Assembly (NCBI GenBank): GCA_017744315.1
Contig: JAGIBN010000008.1
Coordinates: 62,001-126,000, forward strand
Direction of reading: 5' to 3'
Length of the DNA stretch: 64,000 nucleotides
Origin: Porphyrobacter sp.
GTDB lineage: Bacteria; Pseudomonadota; Alphaproteobacteria; Sphingomonadales; Sphingomonadaceae
The position numbers and the translations under genes are program-made. Positions 44,545 to 53,602 of this stretch are shown here, piece after piece. How positions within the stretch are numbered: the stretch's first letter is position 1; each line of letters opens with the position of its first letter. The notes under the pieces are model-generated. The model was not told where the DNA came from and ran no database searches. It saw nothing but the letters and a program-made list of their open reading frames with translations.

Positions 44545-44922
44545 ATGTTCACCCACGTATTTCTCGGTTCGAACGACATCGAGAAGAGCCGCAAGTTCTA
44601 CGACGCCACCATGAGCGTCCTCGGCTACCAGAACGTCGCCCCGGTCGAAGCCGGCCGCCTGATCTACGCCGGTCCGCAGGGCACCTTCATCGTTGCCCCG
44701 CCCTACGACGGCGAAGCCGCGACGGTTTCGAACGGCCACACCCTGGGCTTCGCCGCCGCCGACGACGAGACGATCGTGAAGTGGTACGAAGCCGGTCTCG
44801 CCGCTGGCGGTGTCGACGAAGGCGCTCCCGGCCCGCGCGCTGCCGCGCCGAACCAGTCGCATGGCGCCTATCTGCGCGATCCGGACGGCAACAAGGTTTG
44901 CGCGTTCCACATGCGCCACTGA
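44545..44922 (+). CDS. VOC-superfamily (glyoxalase-like) protein, second of a tandem pair
   Basis: 125 residues, paralogous to the VOC gene at 44014: it opens MFTHVFLGSNDIEKSRKFYDATMSVLGY and closes SHGAYLRDPDGNKVCAF. The ATG is preceded by GACAGGAGAG. It is 24 bases before fghA in the same direction and has its own candidate regulated promoter. This class includes glyoxalase I and glutathione-adduct isomerases. Function is inferred only from position within the formaldehyde module. Confidence 0.9.
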   Translation: MFTHVFLGSNDIEKSRKFYDATMSVLGYQNVAPVEAGRLIYAGPQGTFIVAPPYDGEAATVSNGHTLGFAAADDETIVKWYEAGLAAGGVDEGAPGPRAAAPNQSHGAYLRDPDGNKVCAFHMRH

Positions 44923-44946
44923 GTAAAACGGTTTAAGGCGTAACTC

Positions 44947-45780
44947 ATGGAAGTCGTATCGACGGCCCGCGCGTTTGGCGGCACCCAGGGGGTGTATCGC
45001 CATGCCTCGAGCGCTACCGGCACGGAAATGACCTTCGCGGTCTACGTGCCGGACCATGCGCCCGGCGCGAAGCTGCCGGTGCTGTGGTATCTCTCGGGCC
45101 TTACCTGCACTCACGCCAATGTGATGGACAAGGGCGAATACCGCCGGGCCTGCGCCGAGCATGGGATCGTGTTCGTCGCCCCCGATACATCGCCCCGCGG
45201 TGACGAAGTGCCCGACGACGAGGCCTATGACTTCGGCAAGGGCGCGGGCTTCTATGTCGACGCCACGCAGGAGCCATGGGCCAAGAACTTCCACATGCGT
45301 TCCTACATCGAGAAGGAACTGCCCGCGCTGATCGGTGCGGAGTTCCCGGTCGACATGGACCGCCAAGGCATCACCGGCCATTCGATGGGCGGGCACGGCG
45401 CGCTGACTATCAGCCTGCGCAATCCCGGCCGCTTCCGTTCGACCAGCGCATTTGCGCCGATCGTCAGCCCGATGAACTGCCCGTGGGGCGAGAAGGCGCT
45501 CGGCGGTTATCTCGGCGAGGATATGTCCAATTGGCGGCAATACGATGCCTGCGCCCTCATCAAACAGGGTGCGCGTCTGCCTGGCCTGCTGGTGGACCAG
45601 GGCACCGCAGACAACTTCCTCGATACGCAACTCAAGACGCATTTACTGGACGAGGCATGCCGCAAGGCCGATATGCCCGCCCAAATCAGGATGCAGGAGG
45701 GTTACGACCACTCCTACTTCTTCATCTCGACCTTCATGGACGAGCATATCGCCTGGCACGCGGAGAGGCTGAACAAGTGA
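44947..45780 (+). CDS. fghA: S-formylglutathione hydrolase
   Basis: Hydrolyses S-formylglutathione to formate and glutathione, the step after AdhC. 277-residue alpha/beta hydrolase (esterase D family). The nucleophile elbow is GHSMGGHGAL with Ser146; the early block LWYLSGLTCTHANVMDKGEYRRA and the final DHSYFFISTFMDEHIAWHA with the catalytic His are characteristic. Its stop overlaps the GTG start of fdsG as GTGA, so hydrolase and formate dehydrogenase are translationally coupled, making the flow from formaldehyde to CO2 explicit. Confidence 0.97.
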   Translation: MEVVSTARAFGGTQGVYRHASSATGTEMTFAVYVPDHAPGAKLPVLWYLSGLTCTHANVMDKGEYRRACAEHGIVFVAPDTSPRGDEVPDDEAYDFGKGAGFYVDATQEPWAKNFHMRSYIEKELPALIGAEFPVDMDRQGITGHSMGGHGALTISLRNPGRFRSTSAFAPIVSPMNCPWGEKALGGYLGEDMSNWRQYDACALIKQGARLPGLLVDQGTADNFLDTQLKTHLLDEACRKADMPAQIRMQEGYDHSYFFISTFMDEHIAWHAERLNK

Positions 45781-46205
45781 GTACCAAAGAGCAGAGAGTC
45801 GCGGAGATCGTGGCCGAACACGCAGGCCGCGAAGGACCGATGCTGCCGATCCTGCACGACATCCAGCACGAATTCGGCTGTGTCGACGGCGAGGCCGAGC
45901 GGGTGATCGCCGGCGCGCTCAACCTGAGCCGCGCCGAAGTGCATGGCGTGGTCAGCTTCTATCACGACTTTCACGAGAAGGCCGATCAGCGTCCCGAGGT
46001 CCAGATCTGCCGCGCCGAGGCCTGCAAGGCCCGCGGGGTCGAAAACCTCATGCCTGCTGCGCAGCAGGCCGCCGGAGAGCGCGTGAAGCTCTCCACTGTC
46101 TACTGTCTCGGCCTGTGCAGCGCCGGGCCGAGCGCGCGCGTTGGCGACACGCTCCACGCTCGCCTCGACGCCGCGAGCCTCGCCAAAGTGATTGAGAACG
46201 CCTGA
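45777..46205 (+). CDS. fdsG: NAD-dependent formate dehydrogenase gamma subunit (FdsG)
   Basis: NuoE-like subunit holding one [2Fe-2S] cluster in the soluble Mo/NAD formate dehydrogenase. 142 residues from GTG 45777. Cluster cysteines appear in ICRAEACKARG and YCLGLCSAGPS. It begins EQRVAEIVAEHAGREGPMLPIL and has the LNLSRAEVHGVVSFYHDF segment of NuoE proteins. It overlaps fghA upstream and abuts fdsB (TGATG) downstream. Confidence 0.95.
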   Translation: MSTKEQRVAEIVAEHAGREGPMLPILHDIQHEFGCVDGEAERVIAGALNLSRAEVHGVVSFYHDFHEKADQRPEVQICRAEACKARGVENLMPAAQQAAGERVKLSTVYCLGLCSAGPSARVGDTLHARLDAASLAKVIENA

Positions 46206-47761
46206 TGTCCGACACACGTATCGTCCGCATTTCCGACGACGCGCTGGCCCGGGCGCTGGGTGCCGACGCGCTGGCCGACGCCTTCGCCAAGAAGGGCGTC
46301 GAAGTTCACCGCACCTCGAGCTGGGGCATGCACTGGCTCGAACCGCTGGTTGAAATCGAGGGCATGGGCTTCGGACCGGCCTCTCTCGATGACGTCGACG
46401 CCATTCTCGACGGATCGAGCGGCAAGGCCATCGGCGAGATCGTCGAGCTTCCGTTCATCGCCCGCCAGCAGCGCCTGACGTTCGCGCGCGCCGGGCAGAC
46501 CCGCCCGACCAACCTTGACGATTACGAGGAAACCGGCGGCTGGGCCGGATTGCGCCGTGCGCGCCATATCGGTTCCGATGCGATCATCGAGGAAGTGCTG
46601 GCTTCGGGCCTGCGCGGGCGTGGCGGCGCGGGCTTCCCCGCCGGCATCAAGTGGAAGACCGTGGCCGGTGCCGCGGGCCCGCAGAAGTACATCGTCTGCA
46701 ACGCCGACGAAGGCGATAGCGGCACCTTTGCCGACCGCATGGTCATGGAAGGCGACCCCTATGCGCTCATCGAGGGCATGGCGATTGCCGGCGAGGCCGT
46801 CGGGGCCGACCAGGGCTACATCTACTGCCGCAGCGAATATCCCGACGCGATCCGCAAGCTGACCCAGGCGCTGGAGCTTTGCGCCGGCATCATCGCACCG
46901 TTCCGCTGCGAAGTGCGCACCGGCGCGGGCGCTTATGTTTGCGGTGAAGAGACCTCGCTGCTCAACTCGCTCGAAGGCAAGCGCGGCGAAGTTCGCGCCA
47001 AGCCGCCGCTCCCGGCACTCGAAGGGCTGTTCGGCAAGCCGACCGTGGTCAACAACGTGCTGACCCTGTCCGCCGTGCCGCACATCCTGGCCGAAGGCGG
47101 AGCGGCGCAGTACGGCGCGCTCGGCATGGGTCGGTCGAAGGGCACGATGCCGATCCAGCTCGCTGGCAACATCAAGCACGGCGGCCTGTTCGAAACCGCG
47201 TTCGGCATCACCCTGCGCGAACTGATCTACGACATTGGCGGCGGCACCGAGAGCGGCCGTCCGGTCAAGGCGGTGCAGGTCGGTGGTCCGCTGGGTGCCT
47301 ATATCCACCCCGACCAGTTCGACATCCGCTTCGACTACGAGGAATATACCGCGGCCGACGCGCTGATCGGCCATGCCGGCATCACCGTGTTCGACGACAC
47401 GGCCGACATGGGCCAGATGGCGCGCTTCGCGATGGAATTCTGCGCGGCGGAAAGCTGCGGCAAGTGCACACCCTGCCGCATCGGTTCCACTCGCGGCGTC
47501 GAGTTGATCGACCGCATCCGTGCGGGGGGCCGAAAGGCCGACGCTGTCGAGGTGCTGCCAGTGATGCACAACGCCTCCAAGGCCGGCCGCCTGCCCGAAC
47601 AGGACATCGGCCTGCTGACCGACTTGTGCGAGACGATGAAGTTCGGCTCGCTCTGTGCGCTGGGTGGGTTTACGCCTTATCCGGTGATGAGCGCGCTCAA
47701 GAACTGGCCGGAAGACTTCATGCCCGAGAGCGAAAAAGTTCTCGATCGGAACAACGCCTAG
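46205..47761 (+). CDS. fdsB: NAD-dependent formate dehydrogenase beta subunit (FdsB)
   Basis: NuoF-like diaphorase subunit that passes electrons through FMN to NAD+. 518 residues. An N-terminal thioredoxin-like [2Fe-2S]-type extension (to about 120) precedes the NuoF core: GLRGRGGAGFPAGIKW (FMN), CNADEGDSGTFADR (NAD), and CGKCTPCRIGSTRG with the [4Fe-4S] cysteines. It overlaps fdsG by one base at its start and mobA at its end (TAGTG). Confidence 0.96.
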   Translation: MSDTRIVRISDDALARALGADALADAFAKKGVEVHRTSSWGMHWLEPLVEIEGMGFGPASLDDVDAILDGSSGKAIGEIVELPFIARQQRLTFARAGQTRPTNLDDYEETGGWAGLRRARHIGSDAIIEEVLASGLRGRGGAGFPAGIKWKTVAGAAGPQKYIVCNADEGDSGTFADRMVMEGDPYALIEGMAIAGEAVGADQGYIYCRSEYPDAIRKLTQALELCAGIIAPFRCEVRTGAGAYVCGEETSLLNSLEGKRGEVRAKPPLPALEGLFGKPTVVNNVLTLSAVPHILAEGGAAQYGALGMGRSKGTMPIQLAGNIKHGGLFETAFGITLRELIYDIGGGTESGRPVKAVQVGGPLGAYIHPDQFDIRFDYEEYTAADALIGHAGITVFDDTADMGQMARFAMEFCAAESCGKCTPCRIGSTRGVELIDRIRAGGRKADAVEVLPVMHNASKAGRLPEQDIGLLTDLCETMKFGSLCALGGFTPYPVMSALKNWPEDFMPESEKVLDRNNA

Positions 47762-48291
47762 TGATCCTCGGCGTCGTCCTTGCTGGCGGGCAATCGACCC
47801 GTTTCGGCAGCGACAAGGCGCTGGCCGAGCTGGACGGGCATACCCTGCTCGCCCGGGCGGTGGATACGTTGTCCGGGTGGTGCGAATATGTTGTTGTTGC
47901 AGGCCGGGAAACCGCCCCTGCCCCGACCATCCCCGACTGGCCGCACCCTAAAATGGGCCCGCTCGCCGGGATCGCCGCCGCGCTGCATTTCGCGCGCGAC
48001 GAAGGCTACGAAACCGTACTCACTCTGGGCGTGGATTCGGTCGGATTGCCCGAAAACCTGCCCGAACTGCTGTCCCCCGCACCGGCTTACCTCGAAAGCC
48101 AGCCGGTCGTCGGCCACTGGCCGGCGGGAGCCGTTGACGCGATTGAAACGTTGCTACTGGCAGACACCAAGCATTCGATGCTTGCGTTTGCAGGCGCCAT
48201 TGGCGCAACAGCCGTGAAAATCAGCGCCAAACCTGCTAATATTAATACGCCGGCGGACCTCGCCGCGATGGAGCGAAAAGATGGGATTTGA
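47761..48291 (+). CDS. mobA: Molybdenum cofactor guanylyltransferase (MobA)
   Basis: Attaches GMP to molybdopterin to give the guanine dinucleotide cofactor needed by DMSO-reductase-family enzymes such as FdsA. 176 residues from GTG 47761, overlapping fdsB (TAGTG) and, by 11 bases, the fdsA start. The nucleotidyltransferase signature GVVLAGGQSTRFGSDKALAE is present, then MGPLAGIAAAL and a shortened C-terminus. Being inside the fds operon, it would make cofactor in step with its apoenzyme. The usual order is fdsG-B-A-C-D without mobA between B and A. Confidence 0.93.
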   Translation: MILGVVLAGGQSTRFGSDKALAELDGHTLLARAVDTLSGWCEYVVVAGRETAPAPTIPDWPHPKMGPLAGIAAALHFARDEGYETVLTLGVDSVGLPENLPELLSPAPAYLESQPVVGHWPAGAVDAIETLLLADTKHSMLAFAGAIGATAVKISAKPANINTPADLAAMERKDGI

Positions 48292-51127
48292 ACGCCAGGA
48301 AGACTTCGGGACACCCGCGGTCAAGTCCGACGAGATGGTGACCCTCACCATCGACGGGCGTGAAGTGACGGTGCCGGCGGGCACCAGCGTGATGCGCGCA
48401 GCCTCCGAGATCGGTGGGCAGATCCCCAAGCTCTGCGCCACGGACAACATGAAGGCGTTCGGCTCGTGCCGTCTCTGCCTGGTCGAGATCGACGGTGCGC
48501 GCGGCACGCCCGCCAGCTGCACCACGCCGGTCATGCCGGGGATGAACGTCCACACGCAGACCCCGCGGCTCGAAAAGCTGCGCAAGGGCGTGATGGAGCT
48601 CTACATCTCCGATCACCCGCTCGACTGCCTGACCTGCAGCGCCAACAATGATTGCGAACTGCAGGACGCGGCAGCCCAGGTTGGCCTGCGCGATGTGCGC
48701 TATGGCTTCGAAGGTGAAAACCACCTCGGCCTCGCGACCGATTTCTCCAATCCCTATTTCGACTTCGATCCGAGCAAGTGCATCGTCTGCAGCCGCTGCG
48801 TGCGCGCGTGCGACGAAGTGCAGGGCACGTTCGCGCTGACGATCGACGGCCGCGGCTTCGGTTCGAAGGTCAGCGCCGGGCAGGAGCAAGACAACTTCCT
48901 CGGCTCCGAATGCGTCAGCTGCGGCGCCTGCGTGCAGGCCTGCCCGACCGCGACCCTGCAGGAAAAGAGCGTCAAGGCGATCGGCAAGCCCGAGCGCTCC
49001 GTCGTCACCACCTGCGCCTATTGCGGCGTCGGCTGCACCTTCCGCGCCGAGATGCGCGGGGAGCAGCTGGTGCGCATGGTGCCGTGGAAGGACGGCAAGG
49101 CCAACCGCGGCCACAGCTGCGTCAAGGGCCGCTTCGCCTATGGCTACGCCAACCACCGCGAGCGCATCCTCAACCCGATGATCCGCGACACGATCGACCA
49201 GCCCTGGCGCGAAGTCAGCTGGGACGAAGCGATCGCCTACACCGCGGACCGCCTGAACAAGATCAAGGCTGAATCAGGCGCCCGCGCGCTCGGCGGCATC
49301 ACCTCGAGCCGCTGCACCAACGAGGAAGCCTACCTCGTGCAGAAGCTGGTGCGTGGCGGCTTCGGCTCGAACAACGTCGATACCTGCGCCCGCGTGTGCC
49401 ACTCGCCGACGGGCTTCGGCCTTTCGACCACCTTCGGCACCAGCGCCGGCACGCAGGACTTCGATTCCGTGATGGATTCGGACGTGATCCTGGTGATCGG
49501 CGCCAACCCGACCGACGCCCACCCGGTGTTCGGCAGCCGCATGAAGCGCCGTCTGCGCCAGGGTGCCAAGCTGATCGTGATCGATCCGCGCCGCATCGAC
49601 CTGGTCCGCAGCCCGCATATCGAGGCCGCCTATCACCTGCCGCTGCAGCCGGGCACCAACGTTGCCGTCATGACCAGCCTCGCTCACGTGATCGTGACCG
49701 AAGGCCTGGCCGACGAAAAGTTCATCCGCGAACGCTGCGACTGGGACGAATACCAGGATTGGGCCCGCTTCGTTTCTGACGAACGCCACAGCCCCGAAAC
49801 GCTCGAAGCCGTGACCCGCGTCCCGGCGCAGACCGTGCGTGAGGCCGCCCGCCTGTTCGCCACCGGCGGCAACGGGGCGATCTACTACGGCCTGGGCGTG
49901 ACCGAGCACTCGCAGGGTTCCTCGACCGTCATGGCGATCGCCAACCTCGCGATGGCAACCGGCAACATCGGCCGCCGCGGCGTGGGCGTGAACCCGCTGC
50001 GTGGCCAGAACAACGTTCAAGGCAGCTGCGACATGGGCAGCTTCCCGCACGAGCTGTCGGGCTACCGCCACATCTCCGACGCCGCGACACGCAAGCTGTT
50101 CGAAGATGATTGGGGCGTGACGCTCGATCCCGAGCCGGGTCTGCGTATCCCGAACATGCTCGACGCCGCCGTCGATGGCAGTTTCCGGGCAATCTACATC
50201 CAGGGCGAGGACATCCTGCAGTCGGACCCGGACACCAAGCACGTCGCCGCCGGCCTTGCCGCGATGGACTGCGTGATCGTCCACGACCTGTTCCTCAACG
50301 AAACCGCGAACTACGCACACATCTTCCTGCCGGGTTCGACCTTCCTCGAGAAGGACGGCACCTTCACCAACGCCGAACGCCGCATCCAGCCGGTGCGCAA
50401 GGTGATGGAACCGGCCAATGGTTACGCCGACTGGGAAGTGACCCAGCTGCTCGCCGACGCGCTGGGTCTGGGTTGGGGCTATACTCACCCGAGCCAGATC
50501 CTCGATGAGATCGCCCGCCTGACGCCGACTTTCGCCGGCGTTTCGTGGGATCGCCTCAACAACGAGGGTTCGCTGCAGTGGCCGGTGAACGAGAAGTTCC
50601 CCGAAGGCGCGCCGATCATGCACGTCGACGGCTTCGTGCGCGGCAAGGGCAAGTTCGTCGTCACCGAATACGTGCCGACGGACGAGCGGAGCGGTCCGCG
50701 CTTCCCGCTGCTGCTCACCACCGGCCGTATCCTCAGCCAGTACAACGTCGGCGCTCAGACGCGGCGCACCGACAACGTGCTGTGGCACAAGGAAGACTTG
50801 CTCGAAATGCACCCGAGCGACGCCGAAAACCGCGGCCTCAAGACCGACGATTGGGCCAAGCTCGCCAGCCGTTCGGGCGAGACGACGCTGCGCGTTCTCG
50901 TGACCGATCGCGTGGCTCCGGGCGTGGTCTACACCACCTTCCACCACCCCGCGACGCAGGCCAACGTGGTCACCACCGACTTCTCGGACTGGGCGACCAA
51001 CTGCCCCGAGTACAAGGTCACCGCGGTGCAGGTCATGCCGTCCAACGGTCCGTCCGAATGGCAGGAAGACTATAACCAGCAGGCCGAACGGTCGCGCCGT
51101 ATCGTCCAGGCGGAGCCCGCCGAATGA
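48281..51127 (+). CDS. fdsA: NAD-dependent formate dehydrogenase alpha (molybdenum) subunit (FdsA)
   Basis: Catalytic subunit oxidising formate to CO2 at a bis-MGD molybdenum centre. 948 residues. From the N-terminus: a NuoG-like [2Fe-2S] domain (CRLCLVEI), a CxxC/His cluster region (LTCSANNDCELQ), two [4Fe-4S] ferredoxin motifs (CIVCSRCVRACDE and CVSCGACVQACPT), the N-terminal [4Fe-4S] CAYCGVGC, then the Mo domain with RVCHSPTGFGL supplying the Mo-ligand Cys at about 373, followed by His. There is no Tat signal, so it is the cytosolic enzyme. The ATG overlaps the end of mobA. Confidence 0.97.
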   Translation: MGFERQEDFGTPAVKSDEMVTLTIDGREVTVPAGTSVMRAASEIGGQIPKLCATDNMKAFGSCRLCLVEIDGARGTPASCTTPVMPGMNVHTQTPRLEKLRKGVMELYISDHPLDCLTCSANNDCELQDAAAQVGLRDVRYGFEGENHLGLATDFSNPYFDFDPSKCIVCSRCVRACDEVQGTFALTIDGRGFGSKVSAGQEQDNFLGSECVSCGACVQACPTATLQEKSVKAIGKPERSVVTTCAYCGVGCTFRAEMRGEQLVRMVPWKDGKANRGHSCVKGRFAYGYANHRERILNPMIRDTIDQPWREVSWDEAIAYTADRLNKIKAESGARALGGITSSRCTNEEAYLVQKLVRGGFGSNNVDTCARVCHSPTGFGLSTTFGTSAGTQDFDSVMDSDVILVIGANPTDAHPVFGSRMKRRLRQGAKLIVIDPRRIDLVRSPHIEAAYHLPLQPGTNVAVMTSLAHVIVTEGLADEKFIRERCDWDEYQDWARFVSDERHSPETLEAVTRVPAQTVREAARLFATGGNGAIYYGLGVTEHSQGSSTVMAIANLAMATGNIGRRGVGVNPLRGQNNVQGSCDMGSFPHELSGYRHISDAATRKLFEDDWGVTLDPEPGLRIPNMLDAAVDGSFRAIYIQGEDILQSDPDTKHVAAGLAAMDCVIVHDLFLNETANYAHIFLPGSTFLEKDGTFTNAERRIQPVRKVMEPANGYADWEVTQLLADALGLGWGYTHPSQILDEIARLTPTFAGVSWDRLNNEGSLQWPVNEKFPEGAPIMHVDGFVRGKGKFVVTEYVPTDERSGPRFPLLLTTGRILSQYNVGAQTRRTDNVLWHKEDLLEMHPSDAENRGLKTDDWAKLASRSGETTLRVLVTDRVAPGVVYTTFHHPATQANVVTTDFSDWATNCPEYKVTAVQVMPSNGPSEWQEDYNQQAERSRRIVQAEPAE

Positions 51128-51408
51128 GCGAGGGCACCATCGTCAAGCTGCGGCGCATGGCGAACCAGATCGGGCTCAACTACGCCTCGATCGGCGCCGA
51201 CAGCGCCGTGCTCGCCACGGCCGATCATATCAAGAAATTCTGGGACCCGCGGATGAAGGCGCAGATCTTCGCCGACAACCGCACCGACCTCTCGCCGATC
51301 GCGACCGCGGCGATCGATCTGCTCGCTGCCGGCGTGACGCCCACTCCGCAGTCAGGCGGGACCGAATTCAACCGGGTCGACGAGGTTGGTCATTCCGACG
51401 CGGGGTAA
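51124..51408 (+). CDS. fdsD: Formate dehydrogenase delta subunit (FdsD)
   Basis: 94-residue accessory subunit with no cofactor motif; in relatives it is needed for a stable, active complex. It has the family opening KLRRMANQIGLNY and HIKKFWDPRMKAQI. The ATG overlaps the fdsA stop (ATGA). The C-terminal 20 residues are polar and probably flexible. Confidence 0.92.
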   Translation: MSEGTIVKLRRMANQIGLNYASIGADSAVLATADHIKKFWDPRMKAQIFADNRTDLSPIATAAIDLLAAGVTPTPQSGGTEFNRVDEVGHSDAG

Positions 51409-51441
51409 GCCCACGGCCCCTTCTCCAAGCGACAGGGGGAC

Positions 51442-52218
51442 ATGAGCACCCTGCTCGAAATCCGCCCTGATGGCAGCCGGCTCCCTGCCGAGCGCGAGTG
51501 GGTGCCCGAAGCTCCCGTCGCGCTGGAGTTCAACGGCCTCAGCTACGCCGTGATGATGGCGACGCCGAGCGACCTCGAGGACTTCGCGCTAGGCTTTGCC
51601 CTGACCGAAGGCCTGGCGCGCCGCCCCACCGACCTCACCGACATCAGCGTGGCGGAAGTCGAGAAGGGCTGGATTGTCCGCGCCGCGCTCTCGGGCCTCG
51701 GGATCGAGCAACTGACCGACCGGGTCCGCGCCCGCGTAGCGGAAAGCTCGTGCGGCCTCTGCGGCATCGAGAACCTCGAAGCCGTGGCGCGCGATCTTCC
51801 CCCTGTTCCCGCTCACGAACCGCTCGATGAAGGCGCGATCTTTGCCGCCCTCGCCGCGCTGCGCGACTTCCAGCCGCTCGGCCGCAAGACTGGAGCCGCC
51901 CATGCCGCCGCCTTCGCCTCGCCCGAGGGCCTGATCCTGCACGCCCGCGAGGACGTCGGCCGCCACAACGCGCTCGACAAGCTGATCGGCACCCTCGCCG
52001 CCAGCGATGAGGACCCGGCCGCAGGCTTCATCCTCTCAACCGCGCGCTGTTCTTACGAGATCGTCGAGAAAGCCGTCCGCGCGGGGGCTACACGCCTGGT
52101 CACCGTCTCGCTGCCCACCAGCATGGCCGTGGCCCGCGCCCGCCAGGCAGGGCTCAGCCTGTGGTCCCTGGCCCGCGACGACAGTGTCTTGCGGGTCAAC
52201 CACGGCACCGCCGGGTAG
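51442..52218 (+). CDS. fdhD: Formate dehydrogenase accessory sulfurtransferase FdhD (FdsC)
   Basis: Transfers sulfur from a cysteine desulfurase to the molybdenum cofactor of formate dehydrogenase, making it active. 258 residues. The persulfide loop has the two key cysteines in SSCGLCGIENL, and the body shows DFALGFALTEGL, AREDVGRHNALDK and STARCSYEIVEKAVRAG, all family blocks. It follows fdsD by 33 bases with GGGGAC before its ATG. This completes a self-sufficient set: structural genes, cofactor maturation and cofactor sulfuration. Confidence 0.96.
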   Translation: MSTLLEIRPDGSRLPAEREWVPEAPVALEFNGLSYAVMMATPSDLEDFALGFALTEGLARRPTDLTDISVAEVEKGWIVRAALSGLGIEQLTDRVRARVAESSCGLCGIENLEAVARDLPPVPAHEPLDEGAIFAALAALRDFQPLGRKTGAAHAAAFASPEGLILHAREDVGRHNALDKLIGTLAASDEDPAAGFILSTARCSYEIVEKAVRAGATRLVTVSLPTSMAVARARQAGLSLWSLARDDSVLRVNHGTAG

Positions 52219-52238
52219 GACGCGCAGCGGGGCGGATC

Positions 52239-52937
52239 ATGGCGCGCAAGACTTTCCTCAGAGAGCTGCGCCAATATCTCCAGGACCCCAAGTCCCGCCG
52301 CACCTGGAGCCTCGCTTCGCGTGACGGCATCGTCGCAACCGGTGGCATCCTGCTCGGCTTCACCGGCGCCGGAGCAAGTGACCGGACTTTGCTCATGGCC
52401 GCCACAGCCGCGACCGTTGCCGGTATGCTCTGCGCTGGCGGAGCCGAATGGTCCGAGGCGGCCGCCGACCGCGAAGCGCAGCTGAACGCCGTCGCCGAAG
52501 AGAAAGCTGAGGTCGAACAGCAGCGGCACATCGAACAGACCGAAGTGTTCCACTACTACCGGGCCAAGGGCCTGAGCCGCGATCTCGCCAAGAAGGTGGC
52601 GGTAGAGCTCATGGCCCGCTCGCCGTTGAAGGCGGCGCTGGAGAGCGGGCACGGCATCCTCACGCTCACCTCGACGGCCGAGGTCTGGCTGACGGGCATC
52701 TTCGCCGCCCTCGCCTATCTGCTAGGCGCGGCAATTCCCCTCGCGCTGACGTTCCTCCTGCCCGTTGCGATCGAGACCACAGCGATCGTCGCCGCCATTC
52801 TCCTCTCGCTGGTCGTGACCTCGATAGTCGGCGCGCGAGCGGGGCATATGAATGTCGGCAAAAACGTAATCCGCACGTTGGTGATCGGCGTGGTGACGAT
52901 CACGATCAGCTACTTCGTGGGCGAGCTCGCGTTCTGA
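52239..52937 (+). CDS. VIT1/CCC1-family transporter (iron/manganese)
   Basis: 232-residue inner-membrane protein. The N-terminal cytosolic part begins ELRQYLQDPKSRRTWSL and RDGIVATGGILLGFTGAGA, the first helix of the VIT family. A long charged cytosolic hairpin (EEKAEVEQQRHIEQTEVFHYY) forms the metal-sensing segment. Then come GIFAALAYLLGAAIPL and further helices. Family members move Fe2+ or Mn2+ out of the cytosol by proton exchange; the metal is not determined. ATG 52239 is preceded by GGGGCGGA. It is 20 bases after fdhD and might be read from the same transcript. Confidence 0.85.
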   Translation: MARKTFLRELRQYLQDPKSRRTWSLASRDGIVATGGILLGFTGAGASDRTLLMAATAATVAGMLCAGGAEWSEAAADREAQLNAVAEEKAEVEQQRHIEQTEVFHYYRAKGLSRDLAKKVAVELMARSPLKAALESGHGILTLTSTAEVWLTGIFAALAYLLGAAIPLALTFLLPVAIETTAIVAAILLSLVVTSIVGARAGHMNVGKNVIRTLVIGVVTITISYFVGELAF

Positions 52938-52993
52938 AGAACCAAGGCAACGTGCTATAGCGGCTCCGAGCAGCTCGAGGCTGGGGAGGATCG

Positions 52994-53602
52994 ATGCAGG
53001 ACGTCCTGGATGGCTACGCGGCGGCGGCCACGCCGGCCTTCATCGAAGGCTACGACACGCTCTCGACCGAACGCATCTATCAACTCGTCATCGATCTCTT
53101 CCCGCAACGCGCTGCGAGAGTCGCCGATATCGGAGCCGGCACTGGCCGGGATGCGGCCTGGTTCGCGGAACGAGGAAACGATGTGGTTGCGGTCGAGCCA
53201 GTGCGTCAGCTTCGCGAGGCTGGGCAGTTTCGTCACCCGTCCTCTCGCATCGAGTGGCTGGATGATCAGCTGCCGCACCTTGACCAGCTTCGATCGAAGG
53301 GCCCCTTCGACCTCGTGACGCTCTGTGCCGTTTGGCAGCATCTGCCTGACAGTGATCGTGAATTGGCGTTTCCGAACCTAGCCTCGATCCTGACCGAAAA
53401 CGGACGTCTCGTGATGTCGCTGCGGCATGGGCCAGGCGGCGCGGGGCGCCGGGTGTTTCCCGTCAACGCCGAAGCAACGGTCAAGCTCGCGGAAGAACTC
53501 GGCTTGCGGGTCATCCGGCAAAGCCAGGCACCCTCGGTCCAGCCGGGCAATCGAGCCTTGGGCGTATCCTGGACCTGGCTTGTGTTTGAAAAGGCCCGTT
53601 AG
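52994..53602 (+). CDS. Class I SAM-dependent methyltransferase
   Basis: 202 residues. Motif I is VADIGAGTGRDAAWFAERG, with VVAVEPV as the acidic post-I strand, and FDLVTLCAVWQHLPD as motif II. The ATG is preceded by GGGGAGGA. Its stop overlaps that of the convergent metW by 4 bases. The substrate cannot be read from sequence; it resembles the broad Methyltransf_11/25 class. Confidence 0.86.
   Translation: MQDVLDGYAAAATPAFIEGYDTLSTERIYQLVIDLFPQRAARVADIGAGTGRDAAWFAERGNDVVAVEPVRQLREAGQFRHPSSRIEWLDDQLPHLDQLRSKGPFDLVTLCAVWQHLPDSDRELAFPNLASILTENGRLVMSLRHGPGGAGRRVFPVNAEATVKLAEELGLRVIRQSQAPSVQPGNRALGVSWTWLVFEKAR

Noticed and set aside
49274..50947. 557-codon open frame on the minus strand inside fdsA
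   Set aside because: Antisense to a conserved molybdenum subunit; no motif of its own.
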